From NCBI GenBank assembly GCA_963768765.1, contig CAVYJK010000029.1:1-64000 (forward strand): a stretch of DNA of 64,000 bases. Direction: 5' to 3'. Numbering within the stretch: the stretch's first letter is position 1; each line of letters opens with the position of its first letter. The notes beneath the pieces are model-generated. The model did no database searches and was not told where the DNA came from. It worked only from the letters and a program-made list of their open reading frames with translations. Position numbers and translations under genes: made by a program. This stretch comes from DASWLF01 sp963768765. GTDB taxonomy: Bacteria; Desulfobacterota; Desulfobaccia; Desulfobaccales; 0-14-0-80-60-11. Shown in pieces: positions 56,152 through 64,000 of the stretch.

Positions 56152-56949
56152 ATGAGACGCACCGCAATCCTCATTCTGGCCCTGGGCCTGGGATGCCTCT
56201 GGGCGGCGGAGGCTCCGGCGGTGACCTCGGACGCCCAGCAGAAGGTCCTCACCGCGGCCTCCAAGAACGTCATCGAAATCGGTCTCTCCTACCACGGCGA
56301 CCAGATCCACTTTTTCGGGGTCAACCCCGTGCCGGGCTCCGATATGGTGATCAGGCTCACCGCGGCAAAAGAAGAAGTCGTCAAACTTTCGGTCAAAGGC
56401 AAAGTGGGCCCCTTCTGGATGACGGTGAAGCAGTACGAAGTCACCGGCTCTCCCTTCATCTACAAGATCCACGCCAGCAAGCCCCTGAGCCAGATCGTGT
56501 CGCCGGAAATCGCCCAGGAACTGGGCTTGGGTTATGAGTCAATCAGGCACAGCATGAAACTGCACCTCATCCGGGGCGAGGCGGCTCCCGATGACGCGGC
56601 CAACATCTTTAAGGGACTGTTGAAAATTAAAGAGAAGGCCAATCTCTACAATATCGTGGAGGACCCCAAGCGCCTGGAGATCGCCGAAGGCAAGCTGTTC
56701 AAGCACTATTTCCGGTTCCCCGCGGCAGCCACTGAAGGGCGCTACCTGGTGGAATCCTTCTGCTTTGATAAGGGGCAGTTGGTGGCCTACGGCAAAGACG
56801 TCATCGAAATCAAGAAGGTGGGCCTGGAGGCCTGGTTCACCCATACCTCCCAGAACAGCCCGGTATTTTTCGGCATCCTGGCGGTGGTCATCGCCGCCGG
56901 CGCCGGCTTGCTGGTGGGCGTCATCTTCGGGAAAGGAGGGCACCATTAA
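56152..56949 (+). CDS. TIGR02186-like membrane-anchored protein of the TauE operon
   Basis: 265 residues from the ATG at 56152. N-terminal signal MRRTAILILALGLGCLWAAEAPA, then a large periplasmic domain beginning IGLSYHGDQIHFFGVNPVPGSDMVIRL, characteristic of the TIGR02186 family that accompanies TauE permeases in other proteobacteria, and a C-terminal membrane helix (PVFFGILAVVIAAGAGLLVGVIFG). It is 1 base downstream of TauE and its stop overlaps the start of the usp gene (TAATG). The partner role to TauE is known from co-occurrence; the mechanism is not. Confidence 0.85.
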   Translation: MRRTAILILALGLGCLWAAEAPAVTSDAQQKVLTAASKNVIEIGLSYHGDQIHFFGVNPVPGSDMVIRLTAAKEEVVKLSVKGKVGPFWMTVKQYEVTGSPFIYKIHASKPLSQIVSPEIAQELGLGYESIRHSMKLHLIRGEAAPDDAANIFKGLLKIKEKANLYNIVEDPKRLEIAEGKLFKHYFRFPAAATEGRYLVESFCFDKGQLVAYGKDVIEIKKVGLEAWFTHTSQNSPVFFGILAVVIAAGAGLLVGVIFGKGGHH

Positions 56950-57464
56950 TGGCCGCGGCCCACGGCAAACCCATTGTGGTATCCATTGACGGCTCAGCCC
57001 CTGCCTGGGAGGCCATGAACACGGCCCTCTACCTGGCTAACCTCTTGGATAGGCCGGTGGACGTCCTCACGGTGATTCAACTGCGCAAGGCCGGTTACTT
57101 TGCCTTCATCGACCGGCATCTCAAGGAAGACCAGGAAACCTACGCCCAAAAAGTGCTGGCCGAAGCCCAGGAGCGCGGCAAGAAAGCCGGGGTGGAGATC
57201 CGGACCCACATGTTGCAGAGTGAAAAAGACGTCTCCGAAGCCATCATCGGGTTCCTGGAGGCCGCCGGTCCCGTGAAATTTCTGGTGTTGGGCGCCCACG
57301 GCCACGGCTTTGTGGGGCGGCACCTCATCGGCTCCACCACCGAGAGAGTGATCCGGGAAGTGGCCCACCGGGGCCTGCAGGTCCCCGTCATGGTGGTTCC
57401 GGCCCCCGGCGGGGACCTGGAAGGGGCCGGCCCCTTGCAAACCCCCCGTCCCCCCATGCAATAA
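56949..57464 (+). CDS. Universal stress protein, single domain
   Basis: 171 residues, starting PIVVSIDGSAPAWEAMNTALYLANLL (after MAAAHGK) and ending with GAHGHGFVGRHLIGSTTERVIREVAHRGLQVPVMVVPAPGG. The nucleotide-binding signature is G-AHGHG-x-GRHLIGSTT. It is translationally coupled to the TIGR02186-like gene. Third TauE-linked Usp in the window. Ends in a proline-rich tail before the terminator at 57488. Confidence 0.93.
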   Translation: MAAAHGKPIVVSIDGSAPAWEAMNTALYLANLLDRPVDVLTVIQLRKAGYFAFIDRHLKEDQETYAQKVLAEAQERGKKAGVEIRTHMLQSEKDVSEAIIGFLEAAGPVKFLVLGAHGHGFVGRHLIGSTTERVIREVAHRGLQVPVMVVPAPGGDLEGAGPLQTPRPPMQ

Positions 57465-57487
57465 AAAAAACTCATCTTGAAAAAAAA

Positions 57488-57522
57488 GGGAGCCAGGCCC
57501 CTGAGCCCTGGCTCCCTTTTTT
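57488..57522 (+). terminator. Strong rho-independent terminator of the third TauE operon
   Basis: GGGAGCCAGG and CCTGGCTCCC, perfect 10-bp arms, six T after and an A-run before, so it may also act on the opposite strand. Confidence 0.88.
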
Positions 57523-57559
57523 CCGCCCTATTTCGAGGCGGGTAAAATATCTATAACTG

Positions 57560-57666
57560 GTGGCACCGGCGTCCCGCCGGTGCTGCACAGGCTAAAAGCC
57601 TGTGCCACCAACTCATGCGGGTTGAGGGAGGGGGCCAGGCTTGATCCCCCTGGCCCCCTCCCTCAA
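57560..57666. repeat. Compound dispersed palindromes
   Basis: GCACCGGCG-TCC-CGCCGGTGC (57563-57583), then GCACAGGC-TAAAA-GCCTGTGC (57585-57605), both variants of the palindrome at 1661 and 45408. Then an 18-bp perfect inverted repeat starting TTGAGGGAGGGGG (57622-57639, 57649-57666). No gene here. Confidence 0.8.
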
Positions 57667-57697
57667 TAACCGACTTTTTCAGACCAACCCCATATAA

Positions 57698-58315
57698 CTA
57701 AAGAGTCGAAGTCAAAGGCTGGACCTGGCCGGCGTCGAGGAAATACTTGGCCACGATCACCTCCAGGCGCCCCGAGTCCATGGCTTCCCGGATTATATGG
57801 CTCTCCCGCCGCAGGGTCTCCTCCAGGGACTTCAGATGCAAGTCCGTGGCCGCCTCCACCAATTCCCTGCCGTTTTTGCCGCTCTGGCGGGCCTGGGCCG
57901 CGGCCGGGGCGATCTGCTGCACGATGGCGCTGATGTGCCCTTCGTCCAGGTCCGGGTGCTCCACCGCCGCGGTGACCGCGCCGCAGGATTCATGCCCCTT
58001 GATGACCAGGAGCGGCACTTTCAGGTGCTCCACCGCGTACTCCAGGCTGCCGATGCTGGTGGGCTCCAGCACCAGGCCGGCGGTGCGCACCACGAACAGG
58101 TCGCCCAGGCTTTGATCGAAGATGATTTCCGCGGGCACCCGGGAATCCGAGCAGCACAGCACCGCGGCCTCCGGCTGCTGCCCCCGGATCAGGGTCCGGC
58201 GCAGATCCAGCAAATTCCGGCCCTGAAACAGGCCCTGGACAAACCGCATGTTCCCTTCCATCAACCGCTGCCACACCTGCCGGCCGGTTGTGCCCGGCCC
58301 TGAATGCTCTGTCAT
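57698..58315 (-). CDS. Beta-carbonic anhydrase
   Basis: 205 residues from the ATG at 58315 (MTEHSGPGTTG); an in-frame start 27 bases upstream is weaker. Zinc and catalytic motifs are CSDSRVPAEIIFDQ (first Cys ligand and the Asp-Arg pair) and GHESCGAV (His and second Cys ligand), with the hydrophobic pocket residues around DLFVVRTAG and SIGSLEYAVEHL. It converts CO2 and bicarbonate in the cytoplasm. Bicarbonate supply suits the biotin carboxylases in this window; proximity to the stress/transport block may be incidental. Confidence 0.93.
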   Translation of the reverse strand: MTEHSGPGTTGRQVWQRLMEGNMRFVQGLFQGRNLLDLRRTLIRGQQPEAAVLCCSDSRVPAEIIFDQSLGDLFVVRTAGLVLEPTSIGSLEYAVEHLKVPLLVIKGHESCGAVTAAVEHPDLDEGHISAIVQQIAPAAAQARQSGKNGRELVEAATDLHLKSLEETLRRESHIIREAMDSGRLEVIVAKYFLDAGQVQPLTSTL

Positions 58316-58449
58316 GGCCTGAATCCGTCCCCATCCAGTCAAATCCGTGACCCCTGGGCCCCGGTGGTTGACTCAACCATTGCCGCCAGGGCCCCGAGAC
58401 GCACCGAATAATCAAGCGGCTTACCCTAAGCCGCCGCTCTTTACCGGCC

Positions 58450-58515
58450 TCAGCACCCGCCCCTGAAATACATGAACACGAAAAAAAGCACCGCAACTAG
58501 CATCAGCCATTCCAT
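58450..58515 (-). CDS. Very small membrane protein (21 residues)
   Basis: Begins MEWLM and ends FRGGC; residues 3-17 form a single membrane helix. GAGGA eight bases upstream of the ATG. Its plan (short hydrophobic helix, then Arg-Gly-Gly-Cys) is like other small metal/stress-related membrane peptides. It is in the 270-base gap between the carbonic anhydrase and a response regulator, on the same strand as both. Confidence 0.5.
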   Translation of the reverse strand: MEWLMLVAVLFFVFMYFRGGC

Positions 58516-58560
58516 GGAATCCGTCCTCGGGCGCTCCTTTTTCGGAGCAAGCGCCCACCA

Positions 58561-58592
58561 GGGTCGGGGCGGTGGCGCAATCGCCCCGACCC
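58561..58592 (-). terminator. Hairpin terminator of the leftward kinase/regulator operon
   Basis: GGGTCGGGGCG and CGCCCCGACCC, perfect 11-bp arms over a 10-base loop, 22 bases after the regulator stop codon. No T-tract. Confidence 0.6.
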
Positions 58593-58613
58593 CGGCCACT
58601 ATAACCCTGCTGC

Positions 58614-59027
58614 TTACTTCCCTTCCAGGCGCTGCTTGAGCTCCTTGTTCTGGCGCACCATCTCCCGCCAGCGCATGGCCTTGTCGATGGCCAGGAGGAT
58701 CTGCTCCTTGCGGAAGGGCTTGGTGATAAAGTCGAAGGCCCCCTTGGCCATGGCCTCTTCCGCCGACTCCAGGGAGCCGTAGGCGGTGATCACCAGCACC
58801 AGGGCGTCTTCGTCCCGGGTCTTGGCCCGGGCCAGGAGCTCCATGCCGTCCAGGCCCGGCATCTTGAGGTCGGTCAAGATCAGGTCGAAGGGGTCTTTCT
58901 CCAGAAGCTCGGCCGCCTCCAGGGGGTTGTTGGTGGTGATGACCTGGTGGTCGGAGTAGCCCTCGACGATCATCTTGAGCAGGGCCAACATGTCCAGTTC
59001 GTCATCGACGGCCAGAATGCGTCCCAT
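58614..59027 (-). CDS. Single-domain response regulator
   Basis: 137 residues. Receiver domain with VDDELDML, phosphoacceptor in LILTDLKMPGLDG, ITAYG and ITKPF; short charged helical tail, no DNA-binding domain. Close paralogue of 41712 and equally located downstream of a Cache-PAS histidine kinase. GAGGAGG lies 8-14 bases upstream of the ATG. Last gene of the operon PpsA-like, kinase, regulator, transcribed leftward. Confidence 0.95.
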   Translation of the reverse strand: MGRILAVDDELDMLALLKMIVEGYSDHQVITTNNPLEAAELLEKDPFDLILTDLKMPGLDGMELLARAKTRDEDALVLVITAYGSLESAEEAMAKGAFDFITKPFRKEQILLAIDKAMRWREMVRQNKELKQRLEGK

Positions 59028-59043
59028 CTTGGTATGAACCTCC

Positions 59044-61271
59044 TCAGTTCGGCGGCGCGGCGTCCTTCCGGCTTGGCCGCGGTCACGATTTCCGGCGGCA
59101 GAGAGACAAAGAAGGTGGTGCCCGTGGGGCCCTGGCCGCCCTCCGTGGCGGCCCGGGTCTCAAAGCGAATGTCCACCGCCGTATTTGTTGATGATGGCAT
59201 AGCTGACGGCCAGCCCCAGGCCGGTGCCCTCCCCCACCTTCTTGGTGGTGAAGAAGGGGTCGAAGACGCGGTCCGCCACCTCCTTGGGGATGCCGGTGCC
59301 GGTGTCGGCGAAGATGGCCTCCACCAGGTGGCTGTAAGGGTTGACCTTGGTGACCACGGTGAGCTTGCCGCCCCCGGGCATGGCGGCCGCGGCGTTGTTG
59401 ATCAGGTTGATAAAGACCTGCTGGAGCTCCCCGGCGTCGCCCCGGACCCGGGGGACCCCCTTGCCCAGGCGCACTTCCAGGTCGATCTTCTTGGTGAGCA
59501 GGTTGTTCTTCACCAGCTCCAGCACGTTGTTGATATTGTCATTGAGATCGGTGAAATCTTCCTGCTTGGCCGGCTGGCGGGCGAAGGTCATGAGGTTTTC
59601 CACGATGCGCTTGGCGTTGAGCCCCTGGCGCTCCATGGTCTTGAGCAGCTCGTGCTCCTTGCTGTCCGGGGGAACGCGGTCCAGCAGCAGCTCGGTGAAG
59701 CCCAGCATGATCCCCAGGGGGTTGTTGATTTCGTGGGCCACCCCCGCGGCCAGGGTGCCCAGGGAGGCCAGCTTCTCGGTCTGGGCCATCTGGGCCTCCA
59801 TGCGCTGGCGGTCGGTGATGTCCCGGGCCATGACCAGCACCTGCTCCACCGAGCGGCCGTCTTCGCCGAACAGGGGCACGAAGTGGGTGGAGAACCAGTA
59901 GACCCGGTCCCGGATGCGCATGGCGGCCTTGATTTCGAAGCTCTTCCGGGCGTGGATGGCGTCCCGCACGTACACCAGCATGGCGGCGGCGTCTTCCGGC
60001 GAGAAGAAGTCCTCCAGCTTCTTCTTGTTGATCCCCGCGGCCGGGACCCCGAAGACCCGGGCCGCGGCGGTATTGGAGTTGAGGAAGGCGCCGCCCTCGT
60101 CCACCAGGAAGATGAGGTCCCGGGCGTTTTCCACCACCGACTTGTAGCGCTTCTGGCTGCGGCGCAGGTCCGCGGTGGTGCGGTCCACCTCCTGCTGCAG
60201 CTCCACCGACCAGCGCAGTTCATAGTAAATGATGGCGACCCCGGCGCAGAGCAGAGCGAAGATGAGCAAGCCCTGGATCAGGAACTGCCGGACGTAGAGG
60301 GAGTGGATGGTGCCCATCACTTCATCGGTGGGAGCCACCACCGCCACCGGCCAGATGCGCTTGCTGCCCGGCTCCACGTTGGCGTGGGAGTAGGCCACGA
60401 ACTTGTCCATGCGGCGGATGACGCCCCGGTGCCAGCCCGAAATGTAGGTGGCCGTTCCCTCCTCTCCTGCCAGCATCTTGGATTTCTGGATTTCGTTGAT
60501 GGCATCGAAGCTGATGGCGGGATTGCGGCGGCCCCGGGCGGTGAAGGCGTCCTCGCCGATGAACTCCCGCTCCGGGTGGTAAAGGAAAGTTCCCTGGCTG
60601 TCCATCACCCAGCAGTAGCCGGTGCGGCCGGAGCGGATGTCGGCGCAGTAGTGCCCCGCAAACCGGCTGGTGTCGATTTTGAAGACCAGCACCCCGTCCA
60701 GATTGCCCGAGGCCCGGGGGTGGGACTCGTCCACGCTCTCTTCATAAACCGGAGTAGCCAGGTCCATGAACGGGACCTTGAGCTCGCCCTGCTGCTTGAC
60801 TTCCAGGGGTCCCTGGTAGATCCGCCCCCGGTTGGCCGGCTCCCGGGCCCAGACCACTTCCGGGTCCCGGTTGAAATCCTGGTGGATAATGCCGGGGCCG
60901 CCGGCATCCAGGATATAAGCCTTGTCGGCCTGGGGGCCGGTAAAATCGATGCGGACGATGGCCGTCACCCCCAGCTTGGAGAGCTCGTCGAAGCTCACCC
61001 GCATGCGGTTGGCCCAGGCCACGTCCTCCAGGTACTGGATGGCCGGCGAGTAGGCCAGGATCTTGAGCTCCCGACGCAGAAAAGCCAGGCCGTCCTCTAT
61101 CTGGCGGGCCGTGGTCCGGGCCAGGATGAGCTGCTGCTGCTGGAAGTCGTCGGAGACGATCTCCTGGGTGCGCTTCAGCGACAGGATCCCCAGGATGAAG
61201 GCCACCGCCAGCAGGAGCACCACCACCAGCCCCAGCCCCGTCAGCAGCCTTCTGATGCCTATCTTTTTCAT
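59044..61271 (-). CDS. Cache-PAS sensor histidine kinase (frameshifted near its end)
   Basis: Starts MKKIGIRRLLTGLGLVVVLLLAVAFILG at 61271. Periplasmic Cache domain of about 290 residues with YEESVDESHPRASGNLDGVLVFKID, GRTGYCWVMDSQGTFLYHPE and PAISFDAINEIQKSKMLAGEEGTATYISGWHRG. Second membrane helix, PAS domain (ENARDLIFLVDEGGAFLNSN), HisKA with GVAHEINNPLGIMLGFTELLL and HATPase with NLINNAAAAM, DTGTGIPKEV and GTGLGLAVSYAIINKYGG. An inserted G near 59182 changes the frame; the continuation reads DIRFETRAATEGGQGPTGTTFFVSLPP. The end at 59044 assumes another indel; without it the frame runs to 58970, over the regulator start. Paralogue of 39367. Confidence 0.9.
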
Positions 61272-61325
61272 GAATAATTTCTCAAGTCAAAACAAGGGTC
61301 CCGCGGCCACAGGCTTTAATACTGG

Positions 61326-61347
61326 TTCCCAAGCTCCTGCTTGGGAA
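61326..61347. repeat. Dispersed palindrome TTCCCAAGC/GCTTGGGAA
   Basis: TTCCCAAGC-TCCT-GCTTGGGAA, a palindrome type common in many genomes, in the gap between the kinase and the PpsA-like gene. Confidence 0.75.
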
Positions 61348-61395
61348 GCTGGCAGTAAAACGGTCCTTGGTTAAGGTTCTTTCTCCAACGCCACT

Positions 61396-63921
61396 TTAAG
61401 GATTCCGGTTAACGTGTCCGGCAATAAAATCCTGGTAATACTGCTCCACCGCCTCTTCCGACAGCATGACCATGTCCAGCTGTTTGCTCACCATCATCAG
61501 GCGGCCCAAGATCTCCAGCTTTTCCTCCAGGGCCGGGGCGTCAAACCCGTCGATGCGGGCGGTGATGGAGTCCTCTTTGAGTTCCACCCGGAAGTCCAGG
61601 CTCCGCAGCACCTTGGCCAGGAACCGCACCCGGCGCATGCGCCGCGGCAACTCCGCCCCGCCGCCGTAAAAGGTAAAGCTGATGTAGCTCTCGCCGGGCT
61701 GCCCCAGGAAAGATTCGATGGTGGCGAAGTGGAACCCCAGCCGGTTGGACAGGTTCAGGTAATCATCTGTAATTATAGCAAAATTTTTCTCGTACAGCCG
61801 CTCTCTGGCGCTGGTGTCGGTGGCGGTGCTCATGACCACCGACATGAACCCGGCCAGGTCCACGGGCTTGGGGCCGGTCCAGCCCACGGCGCTCACCCCC
61901 CGCCAGTAGGCCAGCATGGGCCGGGAGCGCAGGTGTTCGGGCGTAACCTGCGCCAGGTCCGCGGCCTCGGGAGCCAGCCCCCCTCCCAGGTCGATGATGT
62001 GGAGGTCCAGGGGCAGGTTGCTTATAAGCCGCCGGGCCCCGTCCTCGGCCAGCCGGCCGCCGGGGATGTGGAAAAGCTCCGCCATGGCCTTCTCATGGGC
62101 GAAGCGGGTGATGTCGTGGTAGGTTTGGCAGAACTGCGGCCGGAAGTTCTCGCCCCGGGGGTCCAGAAGGTGCAAAGGGGTGATGTGCTTCAAGGTGCGC
62201 GCCAGCACCTTGAAGGCCCGGGTCTGCTTCAGCATGGCGTCGTCGCCCCGGGGCGCTTTGAGCAACTCCTCCACCCGGCCGGCGTAGACGTTGCCGTAGT
62301 AGGCGTCCACCGTCACCATCTGCCCGGCCTTCAGGACCCCGGCGGCCCCCCGGGCCCCGAAGATGGCCGGCACTTTTGCCTCCCGCAGCACCGTGGCCAG
62401 ATGGCTGGTGGCGCTGCCCGCCTCTGAGACCATGGCCGCCGCCTTCCCCACCGCCAGGCCGTATTCGGGCAGCGCCCGGTCCGTCACCAGGACCACGCCC
62501 GGGGGAATCTCCTTGAGCGCCTCGCCCTTGAGGAAATGGACCGGTCCGGCCGCGGCCCCCCGGGAGGCGATGAGGCCCTTTTCCAGGAGCACCTCCGCCC
62601 CCTTGATTCTGGGGGGCAGGTACTCGGCCTTGAGCTGCCGGCTTACCCTCAGGGGCCGGGCCTGCAGCAGGTAAAACTCCCCGTCCGTCGACAGGGCCCA
62701 CTCGATGTCCTGGGGCAGGCCGAAGTAGTCCCTGACCTTCTGCCCCAGGGCGGTGAGGGCCAGGACCTGCTCCTCGCGCAAGCAGGGTCCCTGCAACTCT
62801 TCCGGGATGCCCACGTCCAGGATGCCGCCCTCCGGGGCCGGGATGTGCATGCGGGTCTTCTCGCCCACGTGCCGGGCCACCAGGCGGCCTTCCTCTACGC
62901 GGTAGATGTCGGGCTCCACCACGCCACCCACCGCCAGGGACCCCAGGCCGCAGACCGAATTGATGATGGTGGCCTCGCCGCCCCGGGGGTCTGAGGTGTA
63001 GAGCACCCCGGCCACCTGCACCGGCACCATCTCCATTACCAGCACCCCCATGGCCAGCTCCTGGTAGGAAAACCCGCTGGTGTGGCAATAATACAGGGCC
63101 CTGGGGGTGAACTGGGAGGCGATGACTTCCTTGTAGCGCACCTCCACCTGGTCCCGGGGTACGTTGAGGATGGTCTCGAACTGGCCGGCGAAGCTGAACT
63201 GGCTGTCTTCCTGGAGGGCGGAGGAGCGCACCGCCACCCGCTGGGAGGTCAGCCCGGCCAGTTGCTCGGCCAGGGCCCGGGAGAGCTCCGGGGGCAGCTC
63301 CTGGGCCACAATCCGCTCTTTGATGGCCTCTCCCGCCTCCCGCAGGGACTCCAGATCGCGGATATGGGAGCGGGAGATCTGCTGGCGGATGAACTCTTCT
63401 AAGCCCTCGGCTTCAAAAAAGAGCTTCTGGGCGTAGGCGCTCACCCCGAAGCCCCGGGGCACCGGCAGCCCCAACCGGGTGAGTTCGCCCAACTTTTCGG
63501 CCTTGCCCCCTAAAAAAAGTCCTTCCTGCACCTGGGCCAGGGGCAGGGCCAGGGGCACCGGCGTCATCTTGGCGCCGGCCAGCTCTTCGGCCACCTGCCG
63601 GGCGACCCGCCGGCGGGCCTCCTCCAGGGCGGCGTAGCCCCCTTCGGTCATGGCGTTCAGCGCCGCCACCGCGGCCTCCACTTCCCGCCCCAACCGCTCG
63701 CAGGCCTGGCGGACGTAATGCATGTCAAAGAGGAAGCCCTCGCCCATCTTGACCTGGAGATCCGCCACGATGGTCAGGATGGCGCTGTTGGCCGCCAGCA
63801 GCCGCTTGTATTGGAGGTAGCGTTCCAGCAGCGCCGCAGGGGGGCCCAGGGACGCGGCCGGTCGCCGGGCCTGTCGTTTGCCGCCTAACCACTTTTTAAG
63901 CCTGCCAATGGCCGCCACCAA
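61396..63921 (-). CDS. PpsA-like ATP-grasp/phosphohistidine protein with novel C-terminal domain (paralogue 4)
   Basis: 841 residues (start TTG at 63921 or the GTG right after; GAGGAA upstream). Helical N-terminal domain 25-115 (LAANSAILTIVADLQVKMGEGFLF); ATP-grasp 130-425 (LGGKAEKLGELTRLGLPVPRGF, VRSSALQEDSQFSFAGQFETIL, YLLQARPL); swivel domain 445-555 with H507 in EAGSATSHLATVLREAKVPAIF; C-terminal domain with CQTYHDITRFAHEKAMAELF and LGFHFATIESFLGQPGESYISF. No PEP-binding barrel motifs. The kinase gene follows 124 bases downstream. Most diverged of the four paralogues. A sigma-70 promoter is at 63952. Confidence 0.82.
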   Translation of the reverse strand: MVAAIGRLKKWLGGKRQARRPAASLGPPAALLERYLQYKRLLAANSAILTIVADLQVKMGEGFLFDMHYVRQACERLGREVEAAVAALNAMTEGGYAALEEARRRVARQVAEELAGAKMTPVPLALPLAQVQEGLFLGGKAEKLGELTRLGLPVPRGFGVSAYAQKLFFEAEGLEEFIRQQISRSHIRDLESLREAGEAIKERIVAQELPPELSRALAEQLAGLTSQRVAVRSSALQEDSQFSFAGQFETILNVPRDQVEVRYKEVIASQFTPRALYYCHTSGFSYQELAMGVLVMEMVPVQVAGVLYTSDPRGGEATIINSVCGLGSLAVGGVVEPDIYRVEEGRLVARHVGEKTRMHIPAPEGGILDVGIPEELQGPCLREEQVLALTALGQKVRDYFGLPQDIEWALSTDGEFYLLQARPLRVSRQLKAEYLPPRIKGAEVLLEKGLIASRGAAAGPVHFLKGEALKEIPPGVVLVTDRALPEYGLAVGKAAAMVSEAGSATSHLATVLREAKVPAIFGARGAAGVLKAGQMVTVDAYYGNVYAGRVEELLKAPRGDDAMLKQTRAFKVLARTLKHITPLHLLDPRGENFRPQFCQTYHDITRFAHEKAMAELFHIPGGRLAEDGARRLISNLPLDLHIIDLGGGLAPEAADLAQVTPEHLRSRPMLAYWRGVSAVGWTGPKPVDLAGFMSVVMSTATDTSARERLYEKNFAIITDDYLNLSNRLGFHFATIESFLGQPGESYISFTFYGGGAELPRRMRRVRFLAKVLRSLDFRVELKEDSITARIDGFDAPALEEKLEILGRLMMVSKQLDMVMLSEEAVEQYYQDFIAGHVNRNP

Positions 63922-63951
63922 AGAAAGTTCCTCTAAATTCAGGATAATATC

Positions 63952-63980
63952 ATTATAAAGTAAACCTCTACCGGCCTCAA
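63952..63980 (-). promoter_or_regulatory. Sigma-70 promoter of the leftward PpsA-like/kinase/regulator operon
   Basis: On the minus strand TTGAGG, 17 bases, TATAAT, about 30 bases upstream of the start codon. Confidence 0.65.
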
Positions 63981-64000
63981 TGCCAAAAGCATCGTCGCCC

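Overview
The window is about 62% GC by eye (not computed) and reads like a chromosome segment of an anaerobic Desulfobacterota (deltaproteobacterial) lineage, probably a relative of sulfate reducers or syntrophs. The signs are a split F-ATPase cluster (atpB-atpE) next to the redox sensor gene rex, c-type cytochromes with a Rieske/cytochrome b complex, a pyruvate carboxylase or transcarboxylase-type operon, sigma-54 signalling, and many TauE/SafE and SLC13 anion transporters. No rRNA, tRNA, phage, transposase or CRISPR array was seen. The placement is an inference from gene content.

Layout. 1-1700: end of atpB, atpE, a Rex operator, rex and a terminator. 1890-4260: an AT-rich foreign island with a decayed DpnII-type restriction-modification locus, operator-like palindromes and a hairpin resembling an integron attC site. 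4.3-8.6 kb: uvrA and two hypothetical genes. 8.8-15 kb: an electron-transfer block with a DUF2231-cytochrome c fusion, two small cytochromes c, a cytochrome-porin fusion, Rieske, cytochrome b and a five-haem membrane-anchored cytochrome. 15.2-20.2 kb: a DUF255 thioredoxin-like protein, a coiled-coil protein, a ParB-like protein and a glycine-zipper lipoprotein. 20.5-25.4 kb: biotin-dependent carboxylase genes and a thioesterase.

25.5-64 kb is a continuous accessory signalling and transport region. It holds four paralogous proteins with an ATP-grasp domain, a phosphohistidine swivel domain and an unfamiliar C-terminal domain (PpsA-like, but without the PEP-binding barrel). Two of them sit in the same three-gene order: PpsA-like, then a Cache-PAS histidine kinase, then a receiver-domain regulator. 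Around them are three TauE/SafE permeases, each followed by or linked to universal stress proteins (Usp), two large anion permeases, a CBS-domain protein, a beta-carbonic anhydrase, an NtrC-type regulator with its kinase, and a Lon-family protease with a receiver domain inserted just before its AAA+ module. A 17-bp palindrome (TGTTGCA-N3-TGCAACA) recurs in three divergent intergenic regions of this block, and a near-consensus sigma-54 promoter with an upstream perfect palindrome drives one TauE operon. I read the block as a coordinated stress or anion-export regulon under phosphorelay control. The substrate is unknown; sulfite or a related oxyanion is a guess from the TauE family.

Two general properties matter when using this annotation. 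First, intergenic regions are full of period-7 tandem repeats of different heptamers and of dispersed palindromes. Second, at least a dozen conserved genes are broken by single-base indels, often in compensating pairs, which looks more like assembly or sequencing error than gene decay; protein ends in those genes are reconstructed.
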